Assembly: GCF_022884085.1 (NCBI RefSeq)
Contig: NZ_JAGGCS010000001.1
Coordinates: 186,001 to 250,000 of the forward strand
Source of the DNA: Paenirhizobium cremeum
GTDB lineage: Bacteria > Pseudomonadota > Alphaproteobacteria > Rhizobiales > Rhizobiaceae
Length of the DNA: 64,000 nt
Reading direction: 5' to 3'
In this document: positions 1-9,065 of the stretch, piece by piece
Layout of the letters: every line of letters starts with the position of its first letter
Position numbering within the stretch: the stretch's first letter is position 1
Notes under the pieces: model-generated
The model's input: only the letters and a program-made list of their open reading frames with translations
Database searches by the model: none
Told to the model about the DNA's origin: nothing
Translations under genes and position numbers: made by a program

Positions 1-378
1 CCCGTCTGCTTGCGGCATTGTGAGCAATGGCAAAAGATGATCGGCCGAAGGCTGCCCCTCACCTCGAAGGACACCGCACCGCAAAGGCATGCACCATGTC
101 GCAGCTCGTCGGTCATTGCAGCTGTTCTCCCTTTTTGTTTGTGACTTGCCGCAGGTTCGCCTTCGGTGCCTTTCGCCGTCAATGGCAAACCGTTGATGCA
201 TTGATTGCGATTTCCTGAAGAGCGCCCCAGCCCCTCACGCGTCCACTGACAGCGCTAACCATATGGATATTTTCTAATGCAAGCACAAATTGCCAAAATG
301 AAATAACTAAACCTTAATGAACGAGGGAGTTTCATTATTGTCTAAATTACGCATGAAAGAAAAGAGGGGTATTCTGAG
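1..378. other. Left-edge stretch without a supported gene
   Basis: I see no convincing gene here. A 63-codon frame at 27-218 has no ribosome binding site and no recognisable content. From about 240 the base composition turns AT-rich up to the TadE start, as expected of a promoter region. A motif ATAA-N7-TTAA near 305-320 is one mismatch from the CtrA consensus TTAA-N7-TTAA. That is only suggestive. Confidence 0.4.
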
Positions 379-813
379 ATGCGTAGAAGACGACACCTGC
401 TATCACACCTGACGAACGACACTCGCGGCACATCGGCAATCGAGTTCGCTATCCTGGCGCCCATCTTTTTTATGGTGGTCTTCTCGATGATCGGATACGG
501 CATCTACCTGAGCGCAAGCCATGCCGTGCAGCAGATTACGGCCGATGCCGCCCGCACCGCCGTCGCCGGCCTCGACGCCGCGGAGCGCAGGAGGCTCGCT
601 GAAGACTATGTGAAGACATCCACGAACGAATACGCCTTTCTTGACGAACGCGCCTTTGCGGTCGCCGTCCAGGACGATCCGAGCAATCCCGCACAATTCA
701 CCGTCAGCATATCCTACGATGCGACCGATCTGCCGATCTGGCAACTTTACAGTTTCGCGATGCCGGACAAGGTCATCAGACGCTTCGCCACCATACGGGT
801 CGGAGGTATCTGA
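379..813 (+). CDS. TadE-like pilus assembly pseudopilin (144 aa)
   Basis: A short protein with the TadE signature: a basic N-terminus, then the segment GTSAIEFAILAPIFFMVVFS (about residues 18-37), which combines the conserved Glu of pseudopilin-type cleavage sites with one transmembrane helix. The rest is periplasmic. TadE proteins are minor pseudopilins of the Flp/Tad type IVc pilus, used in surface adhesion. The ATG follows a purine-rich stretch (GAGGGG). The next gene, also TadG-like, starts one base after the stop, so the two form an operon. The main tad secretion machinery is not in the window. The family call is firm; the exact role in pilus assembly is inferred. Confidence 0.85.
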   Translation: MRRRRHLLSHLTNDTRGTSAIEFAILAPIFFMVVFSMIGYGIYLSASHAVQQITADAARTAVAGLDAAERRRLAEDYVKTSTNEYAFLDERAFAVAVQDDPSNPAQFTVSISYDATDLPIWQLYSFAMPDKVIRRFATIRVGGI

Positions 814-814
814 C

Positions 815-2551
815 ATGCTCCACCGCCCTTCCCTCCAGCCACGTTCGATTTCGATATTGAAGAACCGCGCCGGCAACATCGCCGTCACCGCGGCACTCGT
901 CTCTCCGCTGATGATCGGCGCCCTGGCGCTCGGTGTAGACTACGGCCACCTGACAACGCAGCAGCGCGCCCTGCAGCAGGCCGCCGACCTCTCCGCCATC
1001 GCCGCGGCTTCCAGCTTGTCGGCCCCGGAGCGGGCTGCCTTCGACTATTTCCGGATGAACGGGCTGGATATCCCCGTCGCCACGGCCTCCGGCCTGATGA
1101 CCGACGCCGGCATGGTGCCGTTTGAAAATATCGACCAGTACACAGCGATGGCCACCGTGACGCCCGGTCGCTACACCGCCGATCCCGCGCTGTCCGTCGA
1201 GGCGCGCTTCATCCGGGCGGGGAGCCAGCCCGATGCGGTCCGCGTCGAGATCCACAAGCGGGCCGATCTCTTCTTCGCCGGCGCCTTTGCGGAAGCGCCG
1301 ATGCTCGGAGCGGTCGGTACCGCCGCGGCAAACAAGATCGCGAGCTTCTCGATCGGTACCAGGCTTGCGAGCCTGCATGACGGCGTGCTGAATGCCGTTC
1401 TTTCCGGATTGCTGGGAACGAGCGTCGATCTCGAACTCATGGACTATCGCGCCCTCGTCGACGCCGATGTCGATGTTCTGCGAACCCTCGATGCCATCGG
1501 GATCGATCTCGGCCTGACCGCGGTGACATACGAGGAGTTGCTTCAGACCGACATCGGTTTCGGCAAGCTGATCGACGGCGTGTTGCGCGCGACGACGCTC
1601 GATGCCCGGTCGCGGTCGGCACTCGAGGCGCTGAAGCGTTCGGCCTCAAGGACAAGGCTCACCGTTCGCCTTGAAAGCATCCTCAATCCCGGCCCCTATT
1701 CCGAAAGACTGGTCGGCAGCGCCGGCCACCTGCAGGTGAATGTCGGGCTCTTCGAATTCCTGACAGCCGCAGCAGCGGCGGCAAATGGCGAGAACCAGAT
1801 AGCGGTCGATCTCGGCGCATCCCTGCCCGGACTTGCTTCGGCGAAACTGTTGATCGCCATCGGCGCGCCGCCCGTCTCCACCCCGCCCGCGGCAATCGGA
1901 GGAGAGGGCACGATCGTCCGCACGGCACAGACGAGGCTTTCTCTGAACGTCACCGTCGATGGCCTGCTCGCGCTTGCCGGCATCAAGGTGAAGGTTCCGC
2001 TCTATGTCGAAGTCGCCCATGCCGAGGCAAAACTCGCCGGTATCCATTGCCGCGACCGGAACGGTGCGGCGGATGTCAGGATCGAGGCGGTGCCCGGCGT
2101 CGCGGAAATCGCCATCGGCAACGTCGACCCGAATACCTTTGCCAATTTCGGCTCCACACCGAGAGTGACGAAGGCAACGCTGGTCCAGGCGCCGCTTCTC
2201 GGCATCGACGCCATGGCCCACGTCAACGCCACCAACTTCGACAGGAAGACGCTGACGTTCACACCAAACGACATTGCAAATGGCGTCGCCAAGACCGTTT
2301 CGACCAGCCAGACCCTTACGACGCTGCAATTCTCCCTGCTGCGCAATCTCGATGTCGACGTCCGTCTTGCGGGGCTGACCCTCGGCACGCCGCAGACTGT
2401 TCAGAACGCCCTCTCCCAGACGCTGGCGAATCTGACCGTTCCGCTGGACAGCCTGCTCTACAATACGCTTCTCGTGCTGGGTATCCGCATCGGCGAGGCC
2501 GATGTCAGGGCCACCTATGCCACCTGCCAGCAACCCGCGCTGGTTCAGTAG
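815..2551 (+). CDS. TadG-like pilus assembly protein (578 aa)
   Basis: The N-terminus has the Tad segment in which a basic stretch and 'GNIAVTAALVSPLMIGALAL' (about residues 22-41) form a single membrane anchor, followed by an alpha-helical 'QQRALQQAADLSAIAAA' region typical of TadG proteins. The remaining about 500 residues are a periplasmic domain that I do not recognise; no von Willebrand MIDAS motif is visible. I chose the ATG at 815 because GGAGGT lies 8 bases upstream; a longer frame from 641 would overlap the TadE gene. It is co-transcribed with the TadE gene and followed by a strong terminator. Its partner is probably the upstream TadE protein. Confidence 0.8.
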   Translation: MLHRPSLQPRSISILKNRAGNIAVTAALVSPLMIGALALGVDYGHLTTQQRALQQAADLSAIAAASSLSAPERAAFDYFRMNGLDIPVATASGLMTDAGMVPFENIDQYTAMATVTPGRYTADPALSVEARFIRAGSQPDAVRVEIHKRADLFFAGAFAEAPMLGAVGTAAANKIASFSIGTRLASLHDGVLNAVLSGLLGTSVDLELMDYRALVDADVDVLRTLDAIGIDLGLTAVTYEELLQTDIGFGKLIDGVLRATTLDARSRSALEALKRSASRTRLTVRLESILNPGPYSERLVGSAGHLQVNVGLFEFLTAAAAAANGENQIAVDLGASLPGLASAKLLIAIGAPPVSTPPAAIGGEGTIVRTAQTRLSLNVTVDGLLALAGIKVKVPLYVEVAHAEAKLAGIHCRDRNGAADVRIEAVPGVAEIAIGNVDPNTFANFGSTPRVTKATLVQAPLLGIDAMAHVNATNFDRKTLTFTPNDIANGVAKTVSTSQTLTTLQFSLLRNLDVDVRLAGLTLGTPQTVQNALSQTLANLTVPLDSLLYNTLLVLGIRIGEADVRATYATCQQPALVQ

Positions 2552-2559
2552 GCGCAACG

Positions 2560-2594
2560 AAAAAGGCCGGCGCCATGGGAGCGCCGGCCTTTTT
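2560..2594. terminator. Bidirectional rho-independent terminator
   Basis: A perfect 14-bp stem (2560-2573 with 2581-2594) around a 7-base loop, with A residues on the left and T residues on the right of a GC-rich core. It sits between the converging TadG-like gene and the DAHP synthase gene and can stop transcription from both sides. Confidence 0.9.
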
Positions 2595-2614
2595 CGTGTT
2601 TCTTCTGTGGAACG

Positions 2615-3991
2615 TCAGCCGTTTGCGACCAGCATCCGCTTCTCGTCCCGACCACCCTTCATCCGCTCGGCCAGCAGGAAGGCCAGTTCGAGGGCCTGAT
2701 CGGCGTTGAGACGCGGGTCGCAATGGGTATGATAGCGATCCTGCAGGTCCTCGGCCGAGACGGCGCGCGCGCCGCCGGTGCATTCGGTCACGTCCTTACC
2801 GGTCATCTCGATATGGATGCCGCCCGGATGCGAGCCTTCCGCCCGATGGATCTGGAAGAAGCTCTCAACTTCCGACAGGACCCGTTCAAACGGACGGGTC
2901 TTGTAGTTGTTGAGCGTGATGGTGTTGCCATGCATCGGATCGCAGGACCACACGACCTTGCGTCCTTCGCGTTCGACGGCGCGGATCAGCTTCGGCAGAT
3001 GATCGGCGACCTTGTCGTGACCGAACCGGCAGATCAGCGTGAGACGGCCGGCTTCGTTTGCCGGGTTCAGGATGTCGATCAGGTTCAGGAGGTCGTCCGG
3101 CTGCAGGGACGGACCGCACTTCAGGCCGATCGGGTTCTTGATACCGCGGCAATATTCGACATGGGCATGATCCGCCTGGCGCGTGCGGTCGCCGATCCAG
3201 ATCATGTGACCTGACGTCGCATACCAGTCGCCCGAGGTGGAATCGACGCGGGTCAGCGCTTCCTCATAGCCGAGAAGCAGCGCCTCGTGGCTGGTGAAGA
3301 AATCCGTCTCGCGCAGGCTCGGATTGTTGTCCGAAGTGATGCCGATGGCCTTCATGAAGTTCATCGTCTCGGAGATCCGGTCGGCGAGCTTGCGGTAACG
3401 CTCTGCCTGCGGGCTGTCCTTGACGAAGCCGAGCATCCACTGGTGCACGTTTTCGAGGTTGGCATAGCCACCCATCGCGAAGGCTCGCAGCAGGTTCAGC
3501 GTCGCGGCCGACTGCCGGTAGGCCATGATCTGGCGTTCCGGATTGGGGATGCGAGCTTCCGGCGTGAACTCGATGCCGTTGATGATGTCGCCACGGTAGC
3601 TCGGCAGTTCGACGTCGGCCTGCTTCTCGAAATCGGAAGAACGCGGCTTGGCAAACTGGCCGGCGATACGGCCGACCTTGACCACCGGCAACTGCGCGCC
3701 ATACGTCAACACGACCGCCATCTGCAGGAAGGCGCGGAAGAAGTCGCGGATCGTGTCGGCGCCATGTTCGGCAAAGCTCTCGGCGCAATCGCCGCCCTGG
3801 AGCAGGAAGGCGTTGCCTTCCGCCACATTCGCGAGCGCTTTGGTCAGACGGCGGGCCTCGCCGGCAAAGACGAGCGGCGGATACTTGGAAAGCCGGGATT
3901 CCGCATCCACGAGCGCTGCCGCGTCGGGATAGGCCGGAACCTGCTTGATCGGCTTCTGTCGCCAACTGCCGGGGGTCCAATTCTGTGCCAT
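2615..3991 (-). CDS. aroG: Class II 3-deoxy-7-phosphoheptulonate (DAHP) synthase (458 aa)
   Basis: Catalyses condensation of phosphoenolpyruvate and erythrose 4-phosphate, the entry step of the shikimate pathway. The sequence begins with the class II hallmark 'NWTPGSWR' and contains '[11 protein letters not shown]' (metal-binding Cys region), '[11 protein letters not shown]' and '[10 protein letters not shown]', at the usual length of about 460 residues. I prefer the ATG at 3991, preceded by CAGGTG, over a GTG three codons upstream. The gene is monocistronic and convergent with the Tad operon. Class II enzymes are the normal plant-like form in rhizobia. The symbol is used variably (aroF/aroG) in this group. 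Confidence 0.95.
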   Translation of the reverse strand: MAQNWTPGSWRQKPIKQVPAYPDAAALVDAESRLSKYPPLVFAGEARRLTKALANVAEGNAFLLQGGDCAESFAEHGADTIRDFFRAFLQMAVVLTYGAQLPVVKVGRIAGQFAKPRSSDFEKQADVELPSYRGDIINGIEFTPEARIPNPERQIMAYRQSAATLNLLRAFAMGGYANLENVHQWMLGFVKDSPQAERYRKLADRISETMNFMKAIGITSDNNPSLRETDFFTSHEALLLGYEEALTRVDSTSGDWYATSGHMIWIGDRTRQADHAHVEYCRGIKNPIGLKCGPSLQPDDLLNLIDILNPANEAGRLTLICRFGHDKVADHLPKLIRAVEREGRKVVWSCDPMHGNTITLNNYKTRPFERVLSEVESFFQIHRAEGSHPGGIHIEMTGKDVTECTGGARAVSAEDLQDRYHTHCDPRLNADQALELAFLLAERMKGGRDEKRMLVANG

Positions 3992-4295
3992 GGTCGTCAC
4001 CTGCTGTTAAGGGCGGCCTCCTCGGGGCCGCTTGGAATTCGGGGCTTATAGACGGATATATCGGCATTGCAAAGCCGAAGTTGAAGGCCTTTCGCAGACA
4101 CGGGGTTCTCGTTTGCGGAACCCTTCCGTCCATTCCGCCTCGCCTGCCCGCTACTCTATCAGATTTTCCTGAAAAAGCAGCGCTTTCGCTGACGCCCTTT
4201 TCCCGAGCCGTCTGCTGCTTGTTGATTTTACATGAACGTAAACGTAAGAATTGATTGGGTTGGAGTTTGCACGCGACGGAGGAGGAGATCGGTCG
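3992..4295. promoter_or_regulatory. Divergent intergenic region between DAHP synthase and a hydrolase
   Basis: About 300 bases without a gene. It must hold the promoters of both divergent genes. I cannot assign -35/-10 elements with confidence. A purine-rich ribosome binding site (GGAGGAGGA) lies just before the hydrolase start at 4296. Confidence 0.4.
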
Positions 4296-5156
4296 ATGCG
4301 AAAGGAAGCGGATGTTGGACGAAGCGATATCGCCTTCGAGGCCTCCGACGGGTTTCCCCTTGCAGGCACCCTCTTCGAAGGCGCAGGGGACGGGCCGCTC
4401 GCCCTGATCTCCTCGGCCGCCGCCGTTCCACGCGCCATCTACGCCCGCTTCGCGCAGTATCTTGTCGCAGAGCACGGCTACCGCGCCGTTCTCACCTACG
4501 ACTATCGCGGCGTCTCCGCCTCCAGAGCGCCGCCCGGCTGGCGTGCCCCGCCCCGCATGGCGGACTGGGCGGAAAAGGATATGCCGGCCGCCATCGACCG
4601 GCTTGAGCGGCAGGCGCCTGGTCATCCCATGGTCGGCATCGGCCAATCCTTCGGCGGACAGGCACTCGGCCTTAGCGGGCGTTCCGCACGGTTCGAGCGC
4701 TATCTGATGGTGGCCGTGATGTCTGGCCACTGGCGCTATACCGATGAACCCCTGAAGGTCTACGCCGCTATGAATCTCGTCGGCGTGCCCCTCGCCCTGC
4801 TGACAGGCAGGGTCCCGGGCTGGATCGGTCTTGGGGAGACATTGCCCGGTACTGTCTTTCGCCAATGGGCGGCCTGGGGCCGCTCGCCGGAGTATTTCTT
4901 CGCCGACCCCGCGATGGACGCGGCAAGGCGCTTCGCCGAGGTCCGCACCCCCATCCTGTCGATCGGCCTCGAGGACGATCCCTGGGCGACCCCGCGAGCC
5001 CAGGAAGCTATTTTGAAGGGTTATGTCAACGCCCCGATTGAGCGACGACGCATTGCTGCGCCTCCCGGCCAGACCATCGGCCACCTCGGCTTCTTCCGGC
5101 CGTCTTTCAAGGAAAGCCTCTGGAAACCGGCAACGGATTGGCTGAACGGAAAATAG
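4296..5156 (+). CDS. Alpha/beta hydrolase family protein (286 aa)
   Basis: Predicted alpha/beta hydrolase of the COG4757 type. The nucleophile elbow is 'GIGQSFGGQA' (Ser at the centre), an acidic residue candidate lies in 'GLEDDPWATP', and the likely catalytic His is in 'GHLGFFRPSF' near the C-terminus. No signal peptide is visible, so it is probably cytoplasmic. The ATG at 4296 follows GGAGGAGGA; an upstream TTG frame start at 4251 lacks a ribosome binding site. It stands alone, divergent from DAHP synthase. The substrate is unknown; esterases and lipases of this fold cannot be told apart by eye. Confidence 0.75.
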   Translation: MRKEADVGRSDIAFEASDGFPLAGTLFEGAGDGPLALISSAAAVPRAIYARFAQYLVAEHGYRAVLTYDYRGVSASRAPPGWRAPPRMADWAEKDMPAAIDRLERQAPGHPMVGIGQSFGGQALGLSGRSARFERYLMVAVMSGHWRYTDEPLKVYAAMNLVGVPLALLTGRVPGWIGLGETLPGTVFRQWAAWGRSPEYFFADPAMDAARRFAEVRTPILSIGLEDDPWATPRAQEAILKGYVNAPIERRRIAAPPGQTIGHLGFFRPSFKESLWKPATDWLNGK

Positions 5157-5316
5157 TCTCTCGAATGGCGGCATATTCCCGAAATTCGTGGGGATAGGGC
5201 GAACATTAACAAACCCGCAACAACATTCGGTTTACCTATGCGGCAGTCGCCCGCTGCAGGGTGAAACACAGGCACCATGACGATGCCGCCCCAACTGTGC
5301 TTAAGGGACATTTGTC

Positions 5317-6606
5317 ATGCGTGCGTCTTTCAAGCGCCTTCTCGCTTGCCGGGCAGGCAATTTCGGTGTGTTGACGGCACTTCTCGCCGTACCCCTTCTC
5401 GGTTGCATCGGCATGGCGCTGGATTTCACCCGTGCACTGGATGAACGCAACCTGCTCATGACGGCTGCCGACGCAGCGGCCATCGGCGCATTGTCGGAAC
5501 AATCGGCCGGCGTCATCGCCGCGCTGACCGCAGGCGGCAACGGGGAAGTGACCATTGCCGAGGAAGATGCGCGCCACCTCTTCAATGCCCAGTTGGAAGC
5601 CGCCGGCATCGAAATCTCCAGCCTCGACATCTCGGTCACCAAGACGGGCTCGGACCTCAAGTCCACAGTCTCCTTCTCTGCCAAGGTGCCGACCAGCTTC
5701 CTCAGGGTGATCGACAAGAACGAGATCACGGTATCGGGCACCGCAAGTGCCATCTTCAAGGGCGGCGGTTTTATCGATTTCTACGTACTGCTCGACAACA
5801 CTCCATCCATGGGCGTCGGCGCGACGGAAGCCGATATCGCAATGATGGAAAAGAACACCTCCGACACCTGTGCCTTCGCCTGCCACGACCTTTCCAAGAG
5901 CAACAACTACTACAATCTGGCCAAAAAGCTGGGCGTTCAGATGCGCATCGACGTGGTACGTCAGGCCACGCAGAAGCTGACACAGACGGCAGCCGACAGC
6001 ATGCGTTATACGGATCAGTTCAGAATGGCGGTTTATACCTTCGGTGCCTCGGCAACGGACGCGAAACTGACGAATGTGGCCGGCCTTTCCTCGGACATGA
6101 AATCGGTTTCGAGCGCCGCAAGCGCCATCGACTTGATGACGATCCCCCGCCAGAACTACAACGACGACCAGACGACCGACCTCGACGCCGCCCTCAAGCA
6201 GTTGAAGGACATAATCCAGAAGGGCGGCAGCGGACAGAACAAGAGCGACCCGGAGAAGGTTGTCTTTTTCGTTTCCGATGGCCTGACGGACAGCGCCAAG
6301 GGCAGCGCCTGCACCAAGAAGACCACCAACGGTACACGCTGCCAGGAGCCGATCGACTATTCCTTCTGCACCGCCCTCAAGGACAAGGGCATCAAGATCG
6401 CCGTACTTTACACCACCTATCTGCCGCTGCCGAAAAACGACTGGTACAAGAACTGGATCAAGCCATTCCAGAGCGAGATCGCGACGCATATGCAATCCTG
6501 CGCCAGCCCCGGTCTTTATTTCGAAGTCAGTCCGTCCGAGGGCATTGCGGACGCCATGAACGCCCTCTTCAAGAAGGTCATCAGCAGCCCCCGCCTTGCC
6601 AGCTGA
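5317..6606 (+). CDS. TadG family pilus assembly protein with von Willebrand factor A domain (429 aa)
   Basis: The N-terminus is a Tad anchor ('GNFGVLTALLAVPLLGCIGM', about residues 17-36). After about 110 residues a vWA domain starts at 'FIDFYVLLDNTPSMG', the MIDAS D-x-T/S-x-S metal site, and ends near the C-terminus; 'FFVSDGLTD' matches the second acidic MIDAS region. Several Cys in the vWA region could form disulfides in the periplasm. TadG proteins of this kind take part in Flp pilus biogenesis. The gene is monocistronic, about 2.8 kb from the TadE/TadG-like pair, with an unrelated biosynthetic gene and a hydrolase between. The family is clear; the physical role is inferred. Confidence 0.85.
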   Translation: MRASFKRLLACRAGNFGVLTALLAVPLLGCIGMALDFTRALDERNLLMTAADAAAIGALSEQSAGVIAALTAGGNGEVTIAEEDARHLFNAQLEAAGIEISSLDISVTKTGSDLKSTVSFSAKVPTSFLRVIDKNEITVSGTASAIFKGGGFIDFYVLLDNTPSMGVGATEADIAMMEKNTSDTCAFACHDLSKSNNYYNLAKKLGVQMRIDVVRQATQKLTQTAADSMRYTDQFRMAVYTFGASATDAKLTNVAGLSSDMKSVSSAASAIDLMTIPRQNYNDDQTTDLDAALKQLKDIIQKGGSGQNKSDPEKVVFFVSDGLTDSAKGSACTKKTTNGTRCQEPIDYSFCTALKDKGIKIAVLYTTYLPLPKNDWYKNWIKPFQSEIATHMQSCASPGLYFEVSPSEGIADAMNALFKKVISSPRLAS

Positions 6607-6773
6607 CCATCCGGCGCAAACGCCTGCAGCGATCGCAAAAGGGTGAAGACGGCAAGTTTCGCGCAAGCTTCGCGACCTACCCCGACCGCCGCAGGATGCG
6701 GGTCGGCGACAATTCACCCGGCGGTTACCCCGGTCGACTGCATGTGTAAGGTTCTGTCATGAGGACGAGTTGA

Positions 6774-6887
6774 ATGGCGTATGATTGGAGCGGCGTTCGC
6801 ACCAGACGCATCCGGCAGTGGAAACTGGCCGCCGCCATATTGATCGGCCTTCTGGCCTTGGCTGCACCCGTTCTGGCCTTGGCCTGA
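6774..6887 (+). CDS. Candidate small membrane protein (37 aa)
   Basis: A 37-codon frame starting with 'MAYDWSGVRTRRIRQWK' and continuing into one hydrophobic helix that ends at the stop. GAGGACGAG lies 5-12 bases upstream of the ATG. The charge pattern (several Arg/Lys before the helix) predicts a single-span inner membrane protein with its N-terminus inside. It lies between the vWA TadG gene and gor and is followed by the shared terminator at 6928. I do not know a function. Codon choice and ribosome binding site argue for a real gene, but it is short. Confidence 0.5.
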   Translation: MAYDWSGVRTRRIRQWKLAAAILIGLLALAAPVLALA

Positions 6888-6927
6888 CAACTCCCGAGCC
6901 GGCGCCGCGGTCGAAGGGAGAGCTTGA

Positions 6928-6958
6928 AAGCGCGGCAAGAACTGAAATTGCCGCGCTT
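6928..6958. terminator. Terminator hairpin between small ORF and gor
   Basis: An 11-bp perfect stem (6928-6938 with 6948-6958) around a 9-base loop. It lies directly downstream of gor (leftward) and of the 37-aa frame (rightward). T tracts are short, so it may be a weak terminator or an mRNA 3'-end stabiliser. Confidence 0.6.
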
Positions 6959-6973
6959 CGCGATGCGGGAGCG

Positions 6974-8362
6974 TCAGACGCGCTCGCCGTTCCTGATCCG
7001 ATAGCTCGGGCTGTACATCGTCACCAGTTCCTCGGCAGCCGTCGGATGCACCGCCATGGTACGGTCGAAGTCATCCTTGGTGCAGCCCGCTTTCAGTGTG
7101 ATTCCGAGAAGCTGTGCCATTTCTCCGGCGTCGTGGCCGAGAATATGGGCGCCGACAACCTTGCGGTCGGCGGCATTGACGATCAGCTTCATAATCATCT
7201 TTTCCGTCCGGCCGGAAAGCGTGGCCTTCATCGGCCGGAACTGCGCCCGGTAGATCTCCAGTTCGTCGTACATCTTGGCAGCGGCTTCTTCCGAAAGCCC
7301 GACCGTGCCGATCTCCGGCTGGGAGAACACCGCCGTCGCGATCAGGTCGTGGTCCGGAGACGTCGGGTTGTTCTTGTATTCCGTCTCGATGAAGCACATC
7401 GCCTCATGGATCGCCACCGGCGTCAACTGGACCCGGTCGGTGACATCCCCGAGGGCGAAAATGCTCGGCACATTGGTACGCGAGTACCGGTCGACGATGA
7501 TCGCGCCGCGCTCGTTGGTGGCGACGCCCGCCGCCTCCAGACCGAGGCCGCGGGTATAGGGATCACGGCCCAGCGCCAGCATGACCTGGTCTGCCACCAG
7601 CGTCCCGTGGTTCATAGTTTCGGCGGCCAGGCGTCCACCGACCGTCTTCGAGACAGCGGTGAAATGGTCGTGGAGAAGGATCCGGATACCCTTTTGCTCC
7701 ATCGCTTCGTGCAATCCCCGGCGCAGGTCCTGGTCGAAACGGCTGAGTATCTCCGCGCCACGGTAGATCAGCGTCGTCTCGACGCCAAGGCCGTGGAAAA
7801 TGTTGGCGAATTCGACCGCGATGTAGCCGCCGCCGGCGATCACGATGGATTTCGGCAGTTCGGGCAGGTGGAACGCCTCGTTCGACGAAATGCAGAGTTC
7901 GTGCCCCGGCAATGCGATATGCGGATTGGGCGCGCCGCCGACCGCGATGACGATCTTTTCGGCGGTGACGACCTTGCCGCTGTTCAGCAACCGCACACTG
8001 TTGGGGCCGACGAGCTCCGCCCGCGTTTCGAGGATCTCCGCTCCGGCGCCTTCCAGCCCCTTGCGATAGAGACCTTCGAGCCTTGCGATCTCCTTGTCCT
8101 TTGCGGCGATCAGCGCCTTCCAGTCAAATCGGCTCTCACCGACCGTCCAGCCGAAACCGGCCGCATCCTCGAAATGCTCGTGATATTGCGAAGCGTAGAC
8201 GAAGAGCTTTTTCGGTACACAGCCTCTAATCACGCAGGTGCCGCCGAAACGGTATTCCTCCGCGATGGCGACCTTCTTGCCAAGGGAGGCAGCCAGCCTG
8301 CCGCTACGAACACCGCCTGAACCGCCACCGATCACGAACAGGTCATAGTCGAAACTCGACAT
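6974..8362 (-). CDS. gor: Glutathione-disulfide reductase (462 aa)
   Basis: NADPH-dependent flavoenzyme that regenerates glutathione in the cytoplasm. Visible features are the N-terminal FAD-binding 'IGGGSGGVRSGR', the redox-active pair Cys43 and Cys48 in 'GGTCVIRGCVPKK', the second dinucleotide fold 'IAGGGYIAVEFA', the 'FALGDVTDR' FAD motif and the C-terminal 'HPTAAEEL' that carries the active-site His. The length is typical. The CVIRGC form of the redox motif fits glutathione reductase rather than lipoamide dehydrogenase. It is monocistronic, upstream of a DUF2059 gene running the same way. Confidence 0.95.
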   Translation of the reverse strand: MSSFDYDLFVIGGGSGGVRSGRLAASLGKKVAIAEEYRFGGTCVIRGCVPKKLFVYASQYHEHFEDAAGFGWTVGESRFDWKALIAAKDKEIARLEGLYRKGLEGAGAEILETRAELVGPNSVRLLNSGKVVTAEKIVIAVGGAPNPHIALPGHELCISSNEAFHLPELPKSIVIAGGGYIAVEFANIFHGLGVETTLIYRGAEILSRFDQDLRRGLHEAMEQKGIRILLHDHFTAVSKTVGGRLAAETMNHGTLVADQVMLALGRDPYTRGLGLEAAGVATNERGAIIVDRYSRTNVPSIFALGDVTDRVQLTPVAIHEAMCFIETEYKNNPTSPDHDLIATAVFSQPEIGTVGLSEEAAAKMYDELEIYRAQFRPMKATLSGRTEKMIMKLIVNAADRKVVGAHILGHDAGEMAQLLGITLKAGCTKDDFDRTMAVHPTAAEELVTMYSPSYRIRNGERV

Positions 8363-8464
8363 CGAAAATCTCTCCTTGCAATATCATAGGTAACCGGACT
8401 GCCACCCGATATAGAGTGCCGCCGATGCATTTGAAACGGGTCGTTGCCGCTGGCGGGCAAAAAG

Positions 8465-8489
8465 AAAGCCCGGAGACGATCCGGGCTTT
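8465..8489 (-). terminator. Rho-independent terminator of the DUF2059 gene
   Basis: A 10-bp perfect GC-rich stem (8465-8474 with 8480-8489) with a 5-base loop. On the minus strand it is followed by a T-rich run. It separates the DUF2059/rpiA transcript from gor. Confidence 0.85.
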
Positions 8490-8513
8490 TGCTCGAAAAC
8501 GGAACGTCGCCGT

Positions 8514-9047
8514 TTACTGCTTGGGCGCTTCGGCCGGAGCCTGCCCGCCGACTTCCTTGAGAAGCGCATCGTTCGTCTGCTTCTCGAGATCCCGGGCGAC
8601 ACCGGTGGTCCAGATATCGGCCGCCTTCAAGAGCTCGCGGGTCGCGATCGGCCCGTCCTTCAGGAGCTTCTTTCCGGCGTCGCTGGAGTAGAAGTCGGTG
8701 ATCGCCTTGAGTTCGTCGACCGTGAAGGCCTTGGCGTAAACGAGCGCGGCTTCGCGTTCCAGATCGGCACGGCGCGGTGCAAGCTTCAGAGCCTCATCCT
8801 CGATCTTCTTGGAAATCTCGTCCTGAAGGTTCGGATAGGCCTGGATGAGCTGTGCCGTCAGACGGTCCATGATGTTCGGCAGAATATTGTCGAAGCGGTT
8901 GGTGACGCCGAGCGCGGTGATCGCGGCACGTGCGGCCTGCAGGTGCTCCGCCGGCACTTCCTGTGCCTTCGCGGAGGCGGCCAGCATCATGCCGCCAGCA
9001 ATGAGCGCGACCGAGGCAACACGGCTCAGACCCGAAAACTTAATCAT
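8514..9047 (-). CDS. DUF2059 domain exported protein (177 aa)
   Basis: A signal peptide ('VASVALIAGGMMLAASAKAQ', cleavage after AKA) is followed by a helical domain with the DUF2059 core 'AALVYAKAFTVDELKAITDFYSS', shared by many proteobacterial periplasmic proteins of unknown function. The C-terminus is rich in Ala, Pro and Glu. I chose the ATG at 9047 because AGGAG lies 11 bases upstream; a GTG at 9056 is only 2 bases from it. It follows rpiA by about 18 bases in the same direction, so the two are probably co-transcribed. The biochemical function is unknown. Confidence 0.8.
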   Translation of the reverse strand: MIKFSGLSRVASVALIAGGMMLAASAKAQEVPAEHLQAARAAITALGVTNRFDNILPNIMDRLTAQLIQAYPNLQDEISKKIEDEALKLAPRRADLEREAALVYAKAFTVDELKAITDFYSSDAGKKLLKDGPIATRELLKAADIWTTGVARDLEKQTNDALLKEVGGQAPAEAPKQ

Positions 9048-9065
9048 GAAATTCACAGCTCCTGT

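Noticed and set aside
27..218. 63-codon frame at the left edge
   Set aside because: No ribosome binding site, low-information sequence and no recognisable protein features.
3264..5174. A 636-codon minus-strand frame spanning the DAHP synthase gene and the hydrolase gene
   Set aside because: It is a shadow of both real genes, with Arg/Gly-rich translation and no family content.
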